Positions 7,624-21,769 of a DNA stretch of 64,000 nucleotides are shown here, piece by piece. Where the stretch lies: assembly GCF_963666025.1 (NCBI RefSeq), contig NZ_OY762552.1:620001-684000 (forward strand). Direction: 5' to 3'. How positions within the stretch are numbered: the stretch's first letter is position 1; every line of letters starts with the position of its first letter. Under the pieces are notes generated by a model. It was not told the origin of the DNA. It did not search any database and saw only the letters and a program-made list of their open reading frames with translations. Made by a program: the position numbers and the translations under genes. This DNA comes from an uncultured Methanobacterium sp. GTDB taxonomy: Archaea; Methanobacteriota; Methanobacteria; Methanobacteriales; Methanobacteriaceae.

Positions 7624-8514
7624 TTATTCTAGATTTAATTTAATTGAGCCAATCTTAGGTGCCAAGTAGTTGTATAAAATCGCAATTAAGGCAGTTTCTA
7701 TGAAATAGATTATGAAGTTAGATATGAATTCTCCATAGTTTCCTGACAGGATCCCAATAAGCCCTAACAACATGTAAACAAGTGCTACTGCCAGGGCTGT
7801 GGGTAGTACTGGTATGTGTTTAAGTTCGTGTAAGTTTCCAGTAATTTGGCCAAATTCTAACTGGATTTTAGCTACTCTGGTGACTATGTAATTGTATAAT
7901 AATGCAAATAAAGCGTTCCAAATGAATCCAAATACAAACATCATTATTGGAAGCCCAATTATTAAAACCAAAGCCACTAATACTCCTGCTGTTCCAATTT
8001 CTGCACCAGTTGGCATGGTTGCTCCAGAAACATTAGTTATATTGGCAGTTATATTGGCTGCTGCTGGCATGGTACTAATTGCACCTATTAACGAGAATAA
8101 TGGTGAAATCACTGCTGCTAAGACTAATCCTACAATAAATGCCCAGACTGCTCCAATGGCAGAGAGTATCAGGGAAAACGAAATCACTGGAATATTTTCC
8201 ACTTCATTACCCTCTAATTCTAATTTCACTCCACCTAATTTTGGTGCCAATGCATTGTAAAGCATCACTGAGACAAAACTTACCACTATAGTACTTAAAA
8301 ACGCACCTATTGGAATGAGAACAATTAAAGGTATTCCCAGCCCCGTGACCAGATTGAACTGGCCTAAATGATGAATTACTCCAGTAGCCTGCAAAATTGC
8401 AAGTACTATTAACATCACTATGGCACCAATCAATCCTAAAATTCCATATATTGAAGCTGACATCTTGGTAAAAGGTGTCAGTTTAAAAGATTTAATTTCT
8501 TTCACATCTACCAT
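7624..8514 (-). CDS. Membrane protein with three-fold internal repeat
   Basis: Unrecognised 296-residue integral membrane protein with about seven hydrophobic helices. The same tail, LYN-LAPK-G--KL-LE, closes three sections: LYNALAPKLGGVKLELE (85-101), LYNYIVTRVAKIQLEF (206-221) and LYNYLAPKIGSIKLNLE (280-296). Each is preceded by a hydrophobic pair with Leu-Tyr-Asn at the membrane edge, suggesting triplication of a two-helix unit. An Ala/Thr-rich stretch follows helix four. GGAGG precedes the ATG. Function unknown. Confidence 0.8.
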   Translation of the reverse strand: MVDVKEIKSFKLTPFTKMSASIYGILGLIGAIVMLIVLAILQATGVIHHLGQFNLVTGLGIPLIVLIPIGAFLSTIVVSFVSVMLYNALAPKLGGVKLELEGNEVENIPVISFSLILSAIGAVWAFIVGLVLAAVISPLFSLIGAISTMPAAANITANITNVSGATMPTGAEIGTAGVLVALVLIIGLPIMMFVFGFIWNALFALLYNYIVTRVAKIQLEFGQITGNLHELKHIPVLPTALAVALVYMLLGLIGILSGNYGEFISNFIIYFIETALIAILYNYLAPKIGSIKLNLE

Positions 8515-8841
8515 ATTATAACCTCCATTTTAAATTTTAAACCCAAAGGATGGTTTTACCTATCCACGATATAAGGAATCCTTTGAATTTTTTTTAAATC
8601 CTTAACCGTTACTTAAATCTTGTTTAAACACTTAAAAGTAATTTTTCCAAAATTTACTCAGCTTTTCCTCTTTTTTCCCTCCAAATTCATTCCGAGTTAT
8701 AATAACCAGGAACGTATCTAAAAAGATGAAATATGGGTTTAGAAACCTTCAATTGAAAAATCACGTGAAATAAAAAGATTTACTAGTGGAAAAAAATGAT
8801 ATGCTACTAATGGAAATGTTAGATTTAAAAAAATAAATATA
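8515..8841. other. Intergenic region, no gene seen
   Basis: About 327 bp, AT-rich. On the minus strand CCTTATATC near 8562-8571 is a possible TATA element for the three-fold repeat membrane protein, about 50 nt before its start. Nothing else is supported. Confidence 0.4.
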
Positions 8842-9174
8842 TTAATCCCTTGTTATCATTAAAAGCAGCGCTAAGGCCGTAAATTCAAGTCCCAAAAATA
8901 TTAATGGTAATAAAGCATTAATAAGGGTTTCTGGAAGGTTGAATACGAAATAAAATGAAAATAGTATGTTTTGAACCAGGAATAGCAGGGAGAATGAAAC
9001 CAGTGTTGTGGTGAATTTAGATTTCACTTTACGGTATCTCTCCACGTACACGTAGAGCATTCCAATTAAAAGGATGATATTTGCAATACTGGTTATTAAA
9101 GCCGATACTTTAACCAGTGCATACAAAGTAGGTATTATATTTGACAGCCCAAATAGATTAATTTCCATTAACAT
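8842..9174 (-). CDS. Small four-helix membrane protein
   Basis: Unrecognised 110-residue protein, almost wholly hydrophobic, with four predicted membrane helices joined by a short basic loop (VERYRKVKSKF) near the middle. GAAGG lies about 8 nt before the ATG. It follows the ArsR-type regulator gene by 34 nt on the same strand; in many euryarchaea such winged-helix regulators are paired with a small membrane protein of this type, so the two probably act together. Confidence 0.75.
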   Translation of the reverse strand: MLMEINLFGLSNIIPTLYALVKVSALITSIANIILLIGMLYVYVERYRKVKSKFTTTLVSFSLLFLVQNILFSFYFVFNLPETLINALLPLIFLGLEFTALALLLMITRD

Positions 9175-9208
9175 TTTTTATGCCTTCGTTACGTGATAAT
9201 TTATTTAT

Positions 9209-9499
9209 TTATTTATCATTTTTCATAAATTCTTCCCAAATATCCAGAAATGTACCATAATCTTTTTCCATTTCATCTGAGAGGAAATATAATGCACCAT
9301 ATTTTTCTCCAGTAGATTCAACTATTTGGTTCTCCTGTAAAACATTCATATGATGCCTTATTGTCTTATAATCCAGGGAAAGCTTCTCAGCAAGCTTATT
9401 GGCATTGTATGGTCTTTGCTTTAGTTCAAGTATCATCCTGGCCCGGTTTTCTCCACCTTTGCTACCAGCAATTAACCACCACAGAAATACTTTCTTCAT
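9209..9499 (-). CDS. ArsR-type winged-helix transcriptional regulator
   Basis: A 96-residue DNA-binding protein. The GGENRARMILELKQRPYNANKLAEKLSLDYKTIRHHMNVL stretch (about residues 15-54) is a winged helix-turn-helix, with the recognition helix at DYKTIRHHMNVL and the wing around EKYGALYFLS. No metal-binding cysteines are present, so it is not a metal sensor of the classical kind. GGGAG lies 10 nt before the ATG. Cotranscribed with the small membrane protein downstream, its likely signal partner. Confidence 0.85.
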   Translation of the reverse strand: MKKVFLWWLIAGSKGGENRARMILELKQRPYNANKLAEKLSLDYKTIRHHMNVLQENQIVESTGEKYGALYFLSDEMEKDYGTFLDIWEEFMKNDK

Positions 9500-10184
9500 A
9501 AAAGGGTTGCTCCCAACGATAACTTTCTCTAGAATTTTGGAATATTTTTAAGCCCAATTTTTTACTACCAATAATATAAATACAGCATTTATAAGTTAAA
9601 CTTTTTCATTTAAAGAGGTAATTGTTATTGACATTATTTATAGTAACTGCTCCTGAAATCTAGTGCTATTATTCTATTCATGCCTTCGTTATATCATGCT
9701 ATCGACTACAATCTGCAAGAACTCTGTCATTTCCCTCATGCATAGATCAGTGAATGAATTTATGCATTAATGGATGTAATTTGTGTGATTAAAGCATTGC
9801 TAACATTTTTTCGTCTCATAAACATTCAGAGAATAAGAAATAATTATCTTTCCCATGAAAAAATGGACCACCCACCATAAAAACTGTCAACACCAACTAA
9901 TTTACAGCCAAAAAATATCTTGTTTTTATATACGGTGATGATCATAATATTAAACATAATTATGAAAGGATATGTGTTACTGAGTGACATTGTTTCTCAA
10001 AAAGACCACCCAACTATCTAATTTCAAGAAAAACTTATGAATACGATTGATATAAGCCTATGAGCAAGGGACAACCTGAGAAATGTTCCAAACAATCTGA
10101 AAATCTCCCAGCAAACTGTTATCATCATTTAAATCTTTAAAAAGCATATTAATGGGATGTATCCTGAACATGCCAACTTAACAT
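9500..10184. other. Long intergenic region, no gene seen
   Basis: 685 bp between divergent genes. A TATA-like element for the regulator gene is listed separately. The 12-mer ATGCCTTCGTTA near 9678 also occurs near 9180. The rightward end offers no ribosome binding site for the FUSC gene, which may be leaderless or start slightly later. A 26-codon reading frame at 10060-10140 has no ribosome binding site and is not called. Confidence 0.5.
9571..9580 (-). promoter_or_regulatory. Probable TATA box of the ArsR-type regulator gene
   Basis: TTTATATTAT on the minus strand, about 75 nt before the ATG at 9499. Initiation about 25 nt downstream would leave a ~50-nt leader that contains the GGGAG ribosome binding site. 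Confidence 0.45.
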
Positions 10185-12194
<2,010 letters not shown>

Positions 12195-12211
12195 ACAGGG
12201 ACCTGATTTGA

Positions 12212-12250
12212 GTGTGAAATTTTATAGGTAATCTGAGTTTAATTTCACAC
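12212..12250 (+). terminator. 10-bp perfect hairpin after the FUSC gene
   Basis: GTGTGAAATT (12212-12221) and AATTTCACAC (12241-12250) form a perfect inverted repeat with a 19-nt loop, starting 18 nt after the stop codon. No T-run follows directly, so it may protect the transcript end rather than terminate. Confidence 0.55.
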
Positions 12251-12294
12251 AAATAATTATTAGGATATATTTAACAAAAGTACAATCGAATATT

Positions 12295-12326
12295 CCCATA
12301 TTAAGTGGGTCCCATATTAAGTGGGT
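12295..12326. repeat. 16-bp perfect tandem repeat with dyad symmetry
   Basis: CCCATATTAAGTGGGT occurs twice head to tail. Each unit is itself an inverted repeat (CCCA...TGGG), so two small hairpins or two operator-like half-site pairs result. It lies between convergent genes, which argues against an operator. Confidence 0.8.
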
Positions 12327-12457
12327 CTTAAAAATTGAAATATCTACACTCATGAGATATGATATTTTATTGGTCGATAAAAAAAAATGAATATCCCTTT
12401 GAATCCCGACTCAAAAGAACATACATTGATTTTTTTAAAAACAAAGTAATGATTTTG

Positions 12458-13720
12458 TTACTTTTCGGCAGCTTTGATTCCTTTTTCCATTGCTTCCAGG
12501 GTTATCTGTATGTCCTCAGGTGAATGGGCCTGTGATAGGAAACAGCACTCAAACTGGGATGGTGGAATGAAAACTCCATTGGCAAGTAAGGTCTGGAAGT
12601 AGGTGTTGAACTTCTCGGTATCGGCAGTTTTAGCCTGAGCATAATCCCACACTTCACTGGGAGTGAAGTAGATCTGGAACATTGATGATAAACCTGCCAC
12701 CTGATAATCTAAGGATGCATCTTCCAGGATTTTTTCCAGCCCCCGGCGCATCTTCAGTCCCTTGACTTCTGATTCATGGTAGAATTTTTCATCCAGGTGT
12801 TTCATTGTTTCCAGGCCGGCAGTGATTGATATGGGGTTCCCGTTAAATGTCCCTGCCTGGTATACATCTCCTTGAGGTGCAATGCGTTCCATGAATTCTC
12901 TTTTCCCAGCAAATGCCCCCATGGGGAATCCTCCACCTAAGATTTTTCCCATGGTCACCAGATCCGGAGTCACACCGAAGTATTCCTGGGCACCACCTTC
13001 CGCTATTCTAAAACCAGTGATTACCTCATCAAAAATGAGTATGATATTATTTTCAGCTGTTATTTCCCTTAAAAATTCCAGAAACTCTCTTTTAGGAGGT
13101 ATACAACCCACGTTACCCATAACTGGTTCCAGGATAATGGCAGCCAGCTCATCTTTCTCCTGCTTTACCAGACTGATAAGGGCTTCTGCATCATTGAATG
13201 GGACCAGTACAGTATTTTTGGTTGTCTCTTCTGGCACTCCTGGTGAATCAGGTAATCCTGCAGCGCCAGATCCAGATTTTACCAGGACATAATCATGGGC
13301 ACCGTGGTAAGCTCCTTCAAATTTTAATATCTTATTTTTACCGGTAACTGCCCTGGCCAGGCGGATGGCACTCATGGTGGCTTCGGTACCGGAGTTAACA
13401 AAACGTACCATTTCAGCACAGGGCACCCGTTTAACCACTTCTTTAGCAAGTTTAATCTCATTTTCAGTGGGAACACCATAAGCCGAGCCCTTTAAGAGTT
13501 GTTTAGAAACTGCTTCTATTACTGGAGGATAAGCATGGCCCAGCACCAGTGGCCCGTATGCCAGACAGTAATCCAGGTAACTGTTAGCGTCAACATCATA
13601 TAATCGGGACCCCTCTGCCTTAAGAGCAAAGAAAGGGTATGGTTTAATAGCCCTTACTGGAGAGTCAACCCCTCCTGGAAGATAGTTTTTAGCATCCTTA
13701 AATAGATCTTCAGACTTCAT
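12458..13720 (-). CDS. hemL: Glutamate-1-semialdehyde 2,1-aminomutase
   Basis: A 420-residue PLP enzyme that converts glutamate-1-semialdehyde to 5-aminolevulinate, the entry step of tetrapyrrole synthesis leading to F430, corrinoids and siroheme. The Schiff-base lysine is K259 in VTMGKILGGGFPMGAF; FVNSGTEATMSAIRLAR (108-124) binds the cofactor phosphate and DEVITGFR follows at 231-238. Length is typical. GGAG lies before the ATG. It is 56 nt downstream of cbiC on the same strand, so the two tetrapyrrole genes are likely cotranscribed. Confidence 0.96.
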   Translation of the reverse strand: MKSEDLFKDAKNYLPGGVDSPVRAIKPYPFFALKAEGSRLYDVDANSYLDYCLAYGPLVLGHAYPPVIEAVSKQLLKGSAYGVPTENEIKLAKEVVKRVPCAEMVRFVNSGTEATMSAIRLARAVTGKNKILKFEGAYHGAHDYVLVKSGSGAAGLPDSPGVPEETTKNTVLVPFNDAEALISLVKQEKDELAAIILEPVMGNVGCIPPKREFLEFLREITAENNIILIFDEVITGFRIAEGGAQEYFGVTPDLVTMGKILGGGFPMGAFAGKREFMERIAPQGDVYQAGTFNGNPISITAGLETMKHLDEKFYHESEVKGLKMRRGLEKILEDASLDYQVAGLSSMFQIYFTPSEVWDYAQAKTADTEKFNTYFQTLLANGVFIPPSQFECCFLSQAHSPEDIQITLEAMEKGIKAAEK

Positions 13721-13776
13721 GTTTATCTTCTCCTAAATCTTTCTAAACTGTTTATAAATGTTTTATTTACCCGTAT

Positions 13777-14424
<648 letters not shown>

Positions 14425-14450
14425 TATGTGGATTATTCTTTATATTACTC

Positions 14451-14459
14451 TAATATAAA
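14451..14459 (-). promoter_or_regulatory. Probable TATA box of cbiC-hemL
   Basis: TTTATATTA on the minus strand lies 27-35 nt before the ATG at 14424. With the usual ~25-nt distance, transcription would start within a few bases of that ATG, so the mRNA may be leaderless or use the ATG at 14406. Confidence 0.5.
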
Positions 14460-14769
14460 GGAACTATTCTAAAATTATTTGGATATTACATCTTCAGATA
14501 TATGTTTTTTAATCAATTAATGTTTCTTTAATCAGTGACTTATAACATTTTTACCATTTTTTACATATGCAATGGTCATTCCACGAATTAGTCCTGTGAT
14601 CAAGATCACTCCCACAAATATTTTTACATTTTAGTTGAGAACTTATTATTTACTGCATCATATTATTTTAATTAATTTTTAGGATTATATTCCCATTTTA
14701 AGCAATTAATGCAGGTATTAATTCCCATATAAATCTTATCCGTTAATTTTTCCAATATAACATTCCTTA

Positions 14770-14802
14770 AAATTGTTTGAAAATTCAAAAACAATTTATA
14801 TG
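14770..14802 (+). promoter_or_regulatory. Palindrome abutting a TATA box
   Basis: AAATTGTTT (14770-14778) and AAACAATTT (14789-14797) form a 9-bp perfect inverted repeat with a 10-nt centre; the right arm runs into TTTATATG (14795-14802), a good TATA box for the rightward gene at 14949. A nested shorter palindrome, TTTGAA-AA-TTCAAA, sits in the centre. Position over the TFB/TBP site suggests an operator; this is inference. Confidence 0.45.
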
Positions 14803-14948
14803 ATAATATTTAATATTAATAACAAGTGATGTGAAGGCTTTTATTATACTAACTTTGACAGGATAAAAAATAGGTGATATTCTCATTAAAAGCCAATAAA
14901 AACCCTTTCTTCTAATTAATATTACATAAATTAGAATGGGGTGTTTAA

Positions 14949-16127
14949 ATGGGAGAAAATATCGGTGAAAATGAATTAGACGAATGGAAAACAATTAGAG
15001 AATTAGTAAGTAGCTACGATGATCGCAAACATGAGCTAAGAAAAACTGGTTTTAGTCTTATTACGTCCCTTATAGCTGCTCAAGGTATCATAATCTGGTA
15101 TCATAATCAGAATAGTATTAATAATATAAATAATGTCGATAATCTAATTTTAACTGCTGTTTTAGGAGTTACTATTGCCTTAATTTTTGCAATAGCATTT
15201 TATGAGAAAGGGTATAGACTTTATCAGGAAGCTGCTGTTCAAAGGGCATTGTTACTTGAAAAAAAATTAAATTTACAGCTTACGGAAACAATTTCATACC
15301 AATTTAAATCATGGCAGTCCAGAATATACGAATTTGGGGTTTATGGCATTTTTATTGGTTCAGCACTAGCATTGGCTTTTTTGACTATTCCAAAAAATAA
15401 TTGGGAATATCCTATCACACTGTCTATTTTAACAGGTGTCGGAATTTTAGCAATGCTCTTCCTCAGTAGAGACTTAAAAAATAATTACCGGCTCTGCACT
15501 CCTTTATCAGTAATGATTGAAATTTATTTAAAGAGATTTTTAGGGTGGATTTGGGGAGAGAAAAAAATAGAAGATCCGCATCTGGATTGGAGTATTGATC
15601 CGTTGGTATGTAAACAAGGCGAAAAAGTAGCTATTACGTTGACCAATCTTAACAAAGATAACTCGATCACAGAATTTGTTATTGAAAAAGACCCTCCTAA
15701 CTTAGGGAACTTGAAAAAAGATTTGGATTTGTGGTACGATAAGACAAAAGTTGTATTCTTTAAATGTGAACACGTAAGCGGTTGGAGATCTAAGCTCCCA
15801 TTTTTTAAATGCCCGTTAAGTGAAATCCCCCATAAAAAATGCAATGAAACTCCGAAGCATTGCCATGTTCTGTTTAAAATTATGCATGAAGAATATTATT
15901 CCAGATATTACAGTTCCACAGACATTTTACACAGCTCTCATAAAAAATGTTATGGAAATGGAAACAGAGATTCATACGTAGAGCCAATACCGAGCAGATT
16001 CCAACTTGAGGCTGGAGCTAGTCGTACATGGTTATGGAATACTATCGGGTTTGAAAAAGGCATATACATAGTTTGCACCCCTTATAACACTCCAGAAATA
16101 CTCACAAGGAAAATCAGAATTATATGA
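14949..16127 (+). CDS. Unknown four-helix membrane protein with soluble C-terminal domain
   Basis: Unrecognised 392-residue protein. Residues 1-35 are charged, then come two pairs of membrane helices (about 35-55, 65-90, 127-147, 152-175), and from about 215 a soluble domain beginning HLDWSIDPLVCKQGEKVAITLTN, which looks like an immunoglobulin-type beta sandwich. That domain holds eight cysteines and several His residues (KCEHVSGW, KCPLSEIPHKKC, HCHVLFK), so metal binding or disulfides are possible. GGGGTG precedes the ATG. It appears to be monocistronic and has its own TATA box. Confidence 0.75.
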   Translation: MGENIGENELDEWKTIRELVSSYDDRKHELRKTGFSLITSLIAAQGIIIWYHNQNSINNINNVDNLILTAVLGVTIALIFAIAFYEKGYRLYQEAAVQRALLLEKKLNLQLTETISYQFKSWQSRIYEFGVYGIFIGSALALAFLTIPKNNWEYPITLSILTGVGILAMLFLSRDLKNNYRLCTPLSVMIEIYLKRFLGWIWGEKKIEDPHLDWSIDPLVCKQGEKVAITLTNLNKDNSITEFVIEKDPPNLGNLKKDLDLWYDKTKVVFFKCEHVSGWRSKLPFFKCPLSEIPHKKCNETPKHCHVLFKIMHEEYYSRYYSSTDILHSSHKKCYGNGNRDSYVEPIPSRFQLEAGASRTWLWNTIGFEKGIYIVCTPYNTPEILTRKIRII

Positions 16128-16221
16128 ACCAATATGGCCAGTAATGATCATCCCCCAATATACTTCGTTTCTATAAATTTAGCCCATGAAATGTCTTTGA
16201 ACCGCCCTTCAGACGCTAAAA

Positions 16222-16230
16222 TTTATATAA
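16222..16230 (+). promoter_or_regulatory. Consensus archaeal TATA box of the DUF5654 gene
   Basis: TTTATATAA, preceded by an A-rich element (CTAAAA), matches the archaeal box A. Initiation would fall near 16252, giving a ~30-nt leader containing GGAGG before the ATG at 16283. Confidence 0.6.
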
Positions 16231-16282
16231 ATTATCATACAAAAATAATAAATAGATATTTTTGTAAAGAGGAGGGCAATAT

Positions 16283-16552
16283 ATGAAAAAACAGACAAAC
16301 GAAGTTAAGGGACAGGTACTTCAAACCATTGCAACATTAATCACCACTGCGTTTGGGTTGATCGCAGCATTGGCATGGAATGAAGCAATAAAAGCAATTA
16401 TATTACAGTTTCTTCCAAAAGGAAGCGATTTATGGGGTTTATTAATATATGCAGTGGTGATCACCATCATAGCTGTGGTGGCAACCATAATAATAGGCAG
16501 AGCCATAGCTCAACCAGAAGAGGTTCAACTGGTTAAAATCGTGGATGAATAA
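16283..16552 (+). CDS. DUF5654 family small membrane protein
   Basis: An 89-residue protein with two membrane helices (about 12-40 and 50-73) joined by a short loop, FLPKGSDLWG. The sequence around TIATLITTAFGLIAALAWNEAI matches my memory of the DUF5654 family found in archaea; the function is unknown. GGAGG lies 8 nt before the ATG, and a clear promoter lies 53 nt upstream. It is a single-gene unit, closed by two hairpins downstream. Confidence 0.8.
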   Translation: MKKQTNEVKGQVLQTIATLITTAFGLIAALAWNEAIKAIILQFLPKGSDLWGLLIYAVVITIIAVVATIIIGRAIAQPEEVQLVKIVDE

Positions 16553-16586
16553 CAGTAAAAACAAGGAAAAAATACCAATAAAACAA

Positions 16587-16632
16587 TGGAAAATGGAGAT
16601 CTAATCACTATATCCTATTTTCCAATTTTTTT
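16587..16632 (+). terminator. Hairpin and T7 run after the DUF5654 gene
   Basis: TGGAAAAT (16587-16594) pairs with ATTTTCCA (16617-16624), followed by T7 at 16626-16632. It begins 35 nt past the stop codon. Confidence 0.5.
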
Positions 16633-16678
16633 GTATTTCCAGATCAGCCATCTTTATTTTCAAATTCAATGTATTTCC

Positions 16679-16704
16679 AAAAAAATAGAGTAAAAAAATA
16701 GAGT
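16679..16704. repeat. 13-bp perfect tandem repeat
   Basis: AAAAAAATAGAGT occurs twice head to tail between two convergent genes. Confidence 0.75.
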
Positions 16705-16706
16705 TA

Positions 16707-16736
16707 AATTATTCCAAGTTGGAATAATTCTTTTTT
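16707..16736 (+). terminator. 22-bp palindrome followed by T6, convergent terminator
   Basis: AATTATTCCAA (16707-16717), one base, then TTGGAATAATT (16719-16729): a perfect 11-bp inverted repeat, followed by T6 at 16731-16736. It separates the rightward DUF5654 gene from the leftward RDD gene that ends at 16739 and could stop transcription from either side. Confidence 0.65.
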
Positions 16737-16738
16737 AA

Positions 16739-17146
16739 TTATTCCACTTTAATTACAGTGGTTTTGGCAAGTATGTCCAGATATCTTTGCCGTGTTCCTT
16801 CTTTACTCACAACCACTCCAATTAAAAGATCAATTACCAATGGGACCCATAGAAATTTGGAGATGTTCCTCAGGAATGCCTTTTTGTAGTTCATATTTCC
16901 ATCATCAGCCTGGACTTTAAGCCTCAACAGACCCTTGCCCAGAGTTGTGGACCACTTCCCCTCCATTACTGTGAAGTATAAAACTATCAGCACACCCAAC
17001 AATACAAACCAATAATTCATAACTGAATATAGATTATTCAAGGCTACTAACGGGTAAATTATAGCAGTTAAAACCCACATTAAAAGAGTGATGAAAATCG
17101 CATCAACAATTAACGCCGCCAGCCTCCTACCCCAAAATTCCTGCAT
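16739..17146 (-). CDS. RDD family membrane protein
   Basis: About 135 residues with the RDD signature: GRRLAALIVDAIFITLL in helix one (Arg and Asp of the family name), a second helix, TTLGKGLLRLKV, and a third helix near the C-terminus ending EGTRQRYLDILAKT. RDD proteins are membrane proteins with proposed roles in ion or solute transport. The frame opens at GTG 17155; I prefer the ATG at 17146, five nt after the archaeal GGTGA element. No clear partner gene. Confidence 0.85.
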   Translation of the reverse strand: MQEFWGRRLAALIVDAIFITLLMWVLTAIIYPLVALNNLYSVMNYWFVLLGVLIVLYFTVMEGKWSTTLGKGLLRLKVQADDGNMNYKKAFLRNISKFLWVPLVIDLLIGVVVSKEGTRQRYLDILAKTTVIKVE

Positions 17147-17288
17147 CATAATCACCTGTTATTTTTTCCATGGATGTTAATGAGTATTTAATTAGAAGTA
17201 TAATAATTTTACTCCTAATTACCCACGGGCTTACTCCTTAATTACTCACTGGAACTGATCTTACCTAAATGGAACCTTAACCAGAGTG

Positions 17289-19740
<2,452 letters not shown>

Positions 19741-19751
<11 letters not shown>

Positions 19752-20901
19752 TTTTAAATATCTCCTCTACATCATTCTGGGTTGGTCTCCGGGGATTAGT
19801 TATGATACAGGCATCATTCATTGCTTTACGTGCCAGTTCTGGAATATCATCATTGGTAACCCCAACATCACCCAGAGAGTGGTTTATATCAGCTTCATCC
19901 TTCAAATCATGGATTCCATTTATCAAGGCTTTTTTAACCTCTTTATCACTCATTCTGTCAATTTCCAGTCCCAAATATCTGGCAATTTCTCTGTATTTTT
20001 TAGGTTCTGATTCAAAGTTGAATTCAACCACCTGATCAAGGAGTAGTGCATTGCATTCTCCGTGAGGTAAATCCAGTAAACCTCCAAGACTATGTGCCAT
20101 TGCATGAACCAAGCCCAAACTTGCATTAGAAAATGCTAATCCTGCATGTAAAGAGCTTAACATCATTTTACCCCTCAAATCAATATTATAAAGATCATTG
20201 CTGACCGGGATCAAATTTGCTGCAACCAGTTTGATGGCTTCCATTGCATGGAGATCAGTGATGGGGGAACTGGCATTGGAGACAAATGCCTCCATTGCAT
20301 GGCTTAAAACATCAAATCCTGTGGCAATAGTTAATGATTTATCTAGGGTAAGTGTTGTTTCCGGATCAATTAAGGCCACATCCGGTACCACAGTTTTACT
20401 GACTATGGCCATTTTTAATTTTCTCCGGGAATCAGTTATTATGGCAAACTGTGAGACATCAGCTGCACTTCCTGCAGTTGTGGGGATGCATATGAGGGGC
20501 GGAGATGGAATTTGGACTTTGTCCACACCTTCAAATTCATTTACCTCTTTTCTGTTGGAGCTGACAATCCCAATGGCCTTGGCACAGTCCATTGGACTTC
20601 CCCCACCCACTGCCACAATGAAGTTGCAATTTTCATTTAGGTAAACATCAGCTCCTTCCATAACCTGAAGTGAGGTGGGGTTCGATTTAATATCGGAATA
20701 TATCTTATAATCAATTTTTTCATCTTTTAAAGCACCTATAACCGGATTAAGCAACCCCGAACCCCGAATATGAGGGTCAGTGACAATCAACACTTTTCGG
20801 GCTCCAAAATTTTTAGCATATCTCCCCACCAGTAACCGTGCACCTGAACCAAAGATAAATTCAGGAGCCACAAATTTACGTAATTCCAATACATTTCCCA
20901 T
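19741..20901 (-). CDS. Iron-containing alcohol dehydrogenase
   Basis: About 386 residues, group III metal-dependent alcohol dehydrogenase using NAD(P). VAVGGGSPMDCAKAIG (nucleotide binding), TTAGSAADVSQFAII, ATGFDVLSHAMEAFVS, GLVHAMAHSLGG and HGECNALLL hold the iron ligands (one Asp and three His). The frame opens at GTG 20913; the ATG at 20901 is five nt after GGTGA and is preferred. The last codons overlap the histidine kinase start, so the kinase may sense or control the same process. The natural alcohol or aldehyde is not known. Confidence 0.9.
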
Positions 20902-21382
20902 GGGATTCACCAAAAATCAAGCATTACTGCAGTACATCTCTTAAATTTTCTTTACTGATGTTAACTAATTTTTTCAAAAATATCTAACTATAACAATATT
21001 TTTATAGATTCCCCACTAATTAATAATTCCCATTGATATTCTTTTACAACTTAATATTCCTTTAAATTATATTCAGGGATATTTTAAAGAGATAATAAAT
21101 GGTTTGAATTGGATTATATTGGAAATTACTTACAGTTATCAATGAAAAGTTGATATGAATGTTGAGTGAATATTTTATTAATAGCAGAAATTTTTGTTAA
21201 TAGCAGAAATTCCTGGAATAATTAGGGAAAGGTTAATATATCATACTTTAGTAAATCATTATATCTGGAGATGAAGACTTAAGTTGAGACTTTTTTACGC
21301 TCCAATAGGAATATATTTTTATGATATTTCCGTAACTTATTTGTAAATAGATAGAAAGTTAAGCTAATAGAGGTGAATTTAA
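20902..21382. other. Divergent intergenic region
   Basis: About 480 bp with promoters for the dehydrogenase and rps8e. A 15-bp direct repeat, TTAATAGCAGAAATT, occurs at 21178-21192 and 21197-21211. TATA-like elements for rps8e are visible near 21231 (TTAATATATC) and 21310 (AATATATTTTTATG), and I cannot choose between them. Confidence 0.45.
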
Positions 21383-21769
21383 ATGGCAATTTGGCAAGGA
21401 ACATCCGTGAGAAAAGCTACAGGCGCACGGGCTAAGACTAATCGTAACAAGAGAAAAATGGAATTCGGTAGGGAACCTGCAGAAACCAAAATCGGGGACC
21501 GTAAAATCAAGACCATAAGAACCAAAGGTGGTAACGAGAAGATACGACTCACCAATGAGGAGAAAATCAATGTGGTTGATCCTAAAACCAAAAAGGTGCA
21601 GTTAGCCGAAATTACCAGTGTGGTGGAAAACCATGCTAACACTCACTTCGTAAGAAGAAATATTATCACCAAAGGTGCTGTTGTTGAAACCAGTGCAGGT
21701 AAGGTTAAAGTAACCTCTCGCCCGGGTCAAGATGGCATTATCAACGGTATCCTCATTGAAGAAGAATAG
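21383..21769 (+). CDS. rps8e: 30S ribosomal protein S8e
   Basis: 128-residue S8e, a component of the small ribosomal subunit in archaea and eukaryotes. The start MAIWQGTSVRKATGARAKTNR and the basic KRKMEFGREPAETKIGD stretch are characteristic, with ITSVVENHANTHFVRRNIITKGAVVET in the C-terminal half. Length is normal for the archaeal form. GAGGTGA precedes the ATG. Next to it is the split polymerase gene, the arrangement I recall from Methanothermobacter. Confidence 0.97.
   Translation: MAIWQGTSVRKATGARAKTNRNKRKMEFGREPAETKIGDRKIKTIRTKGGNEKIRLTNEEKINVVDPKTKKVQLAEITSVVENHANTHFVRRNIITKGAVVETSAGKVKVTSRPGQDGIINGILIEEE

Larger units (their letters stand above)
14425..14948. other. Divergent regulatory region
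   Basis: 524 bp between cbiC (leftward) and an unknown membrane protein (rightward). It contains a promoter for each and a symmetric element at 14770-14797, listed separately. I see no gene in it. Confidence 0.5.

Noticed and set aside
10060..10140. 26-codon reading frame before the FUSC gene (MSKGQPEKCS...)
   Set aside because: No ribosome binding site, no recognisable product, and length within chance.
15524..15844. 106-codon minus-strand frame inside the 14949-16127 gene
   Set aside because: Opposite-strand shadow of a well-supported gene with its own ribosome site.
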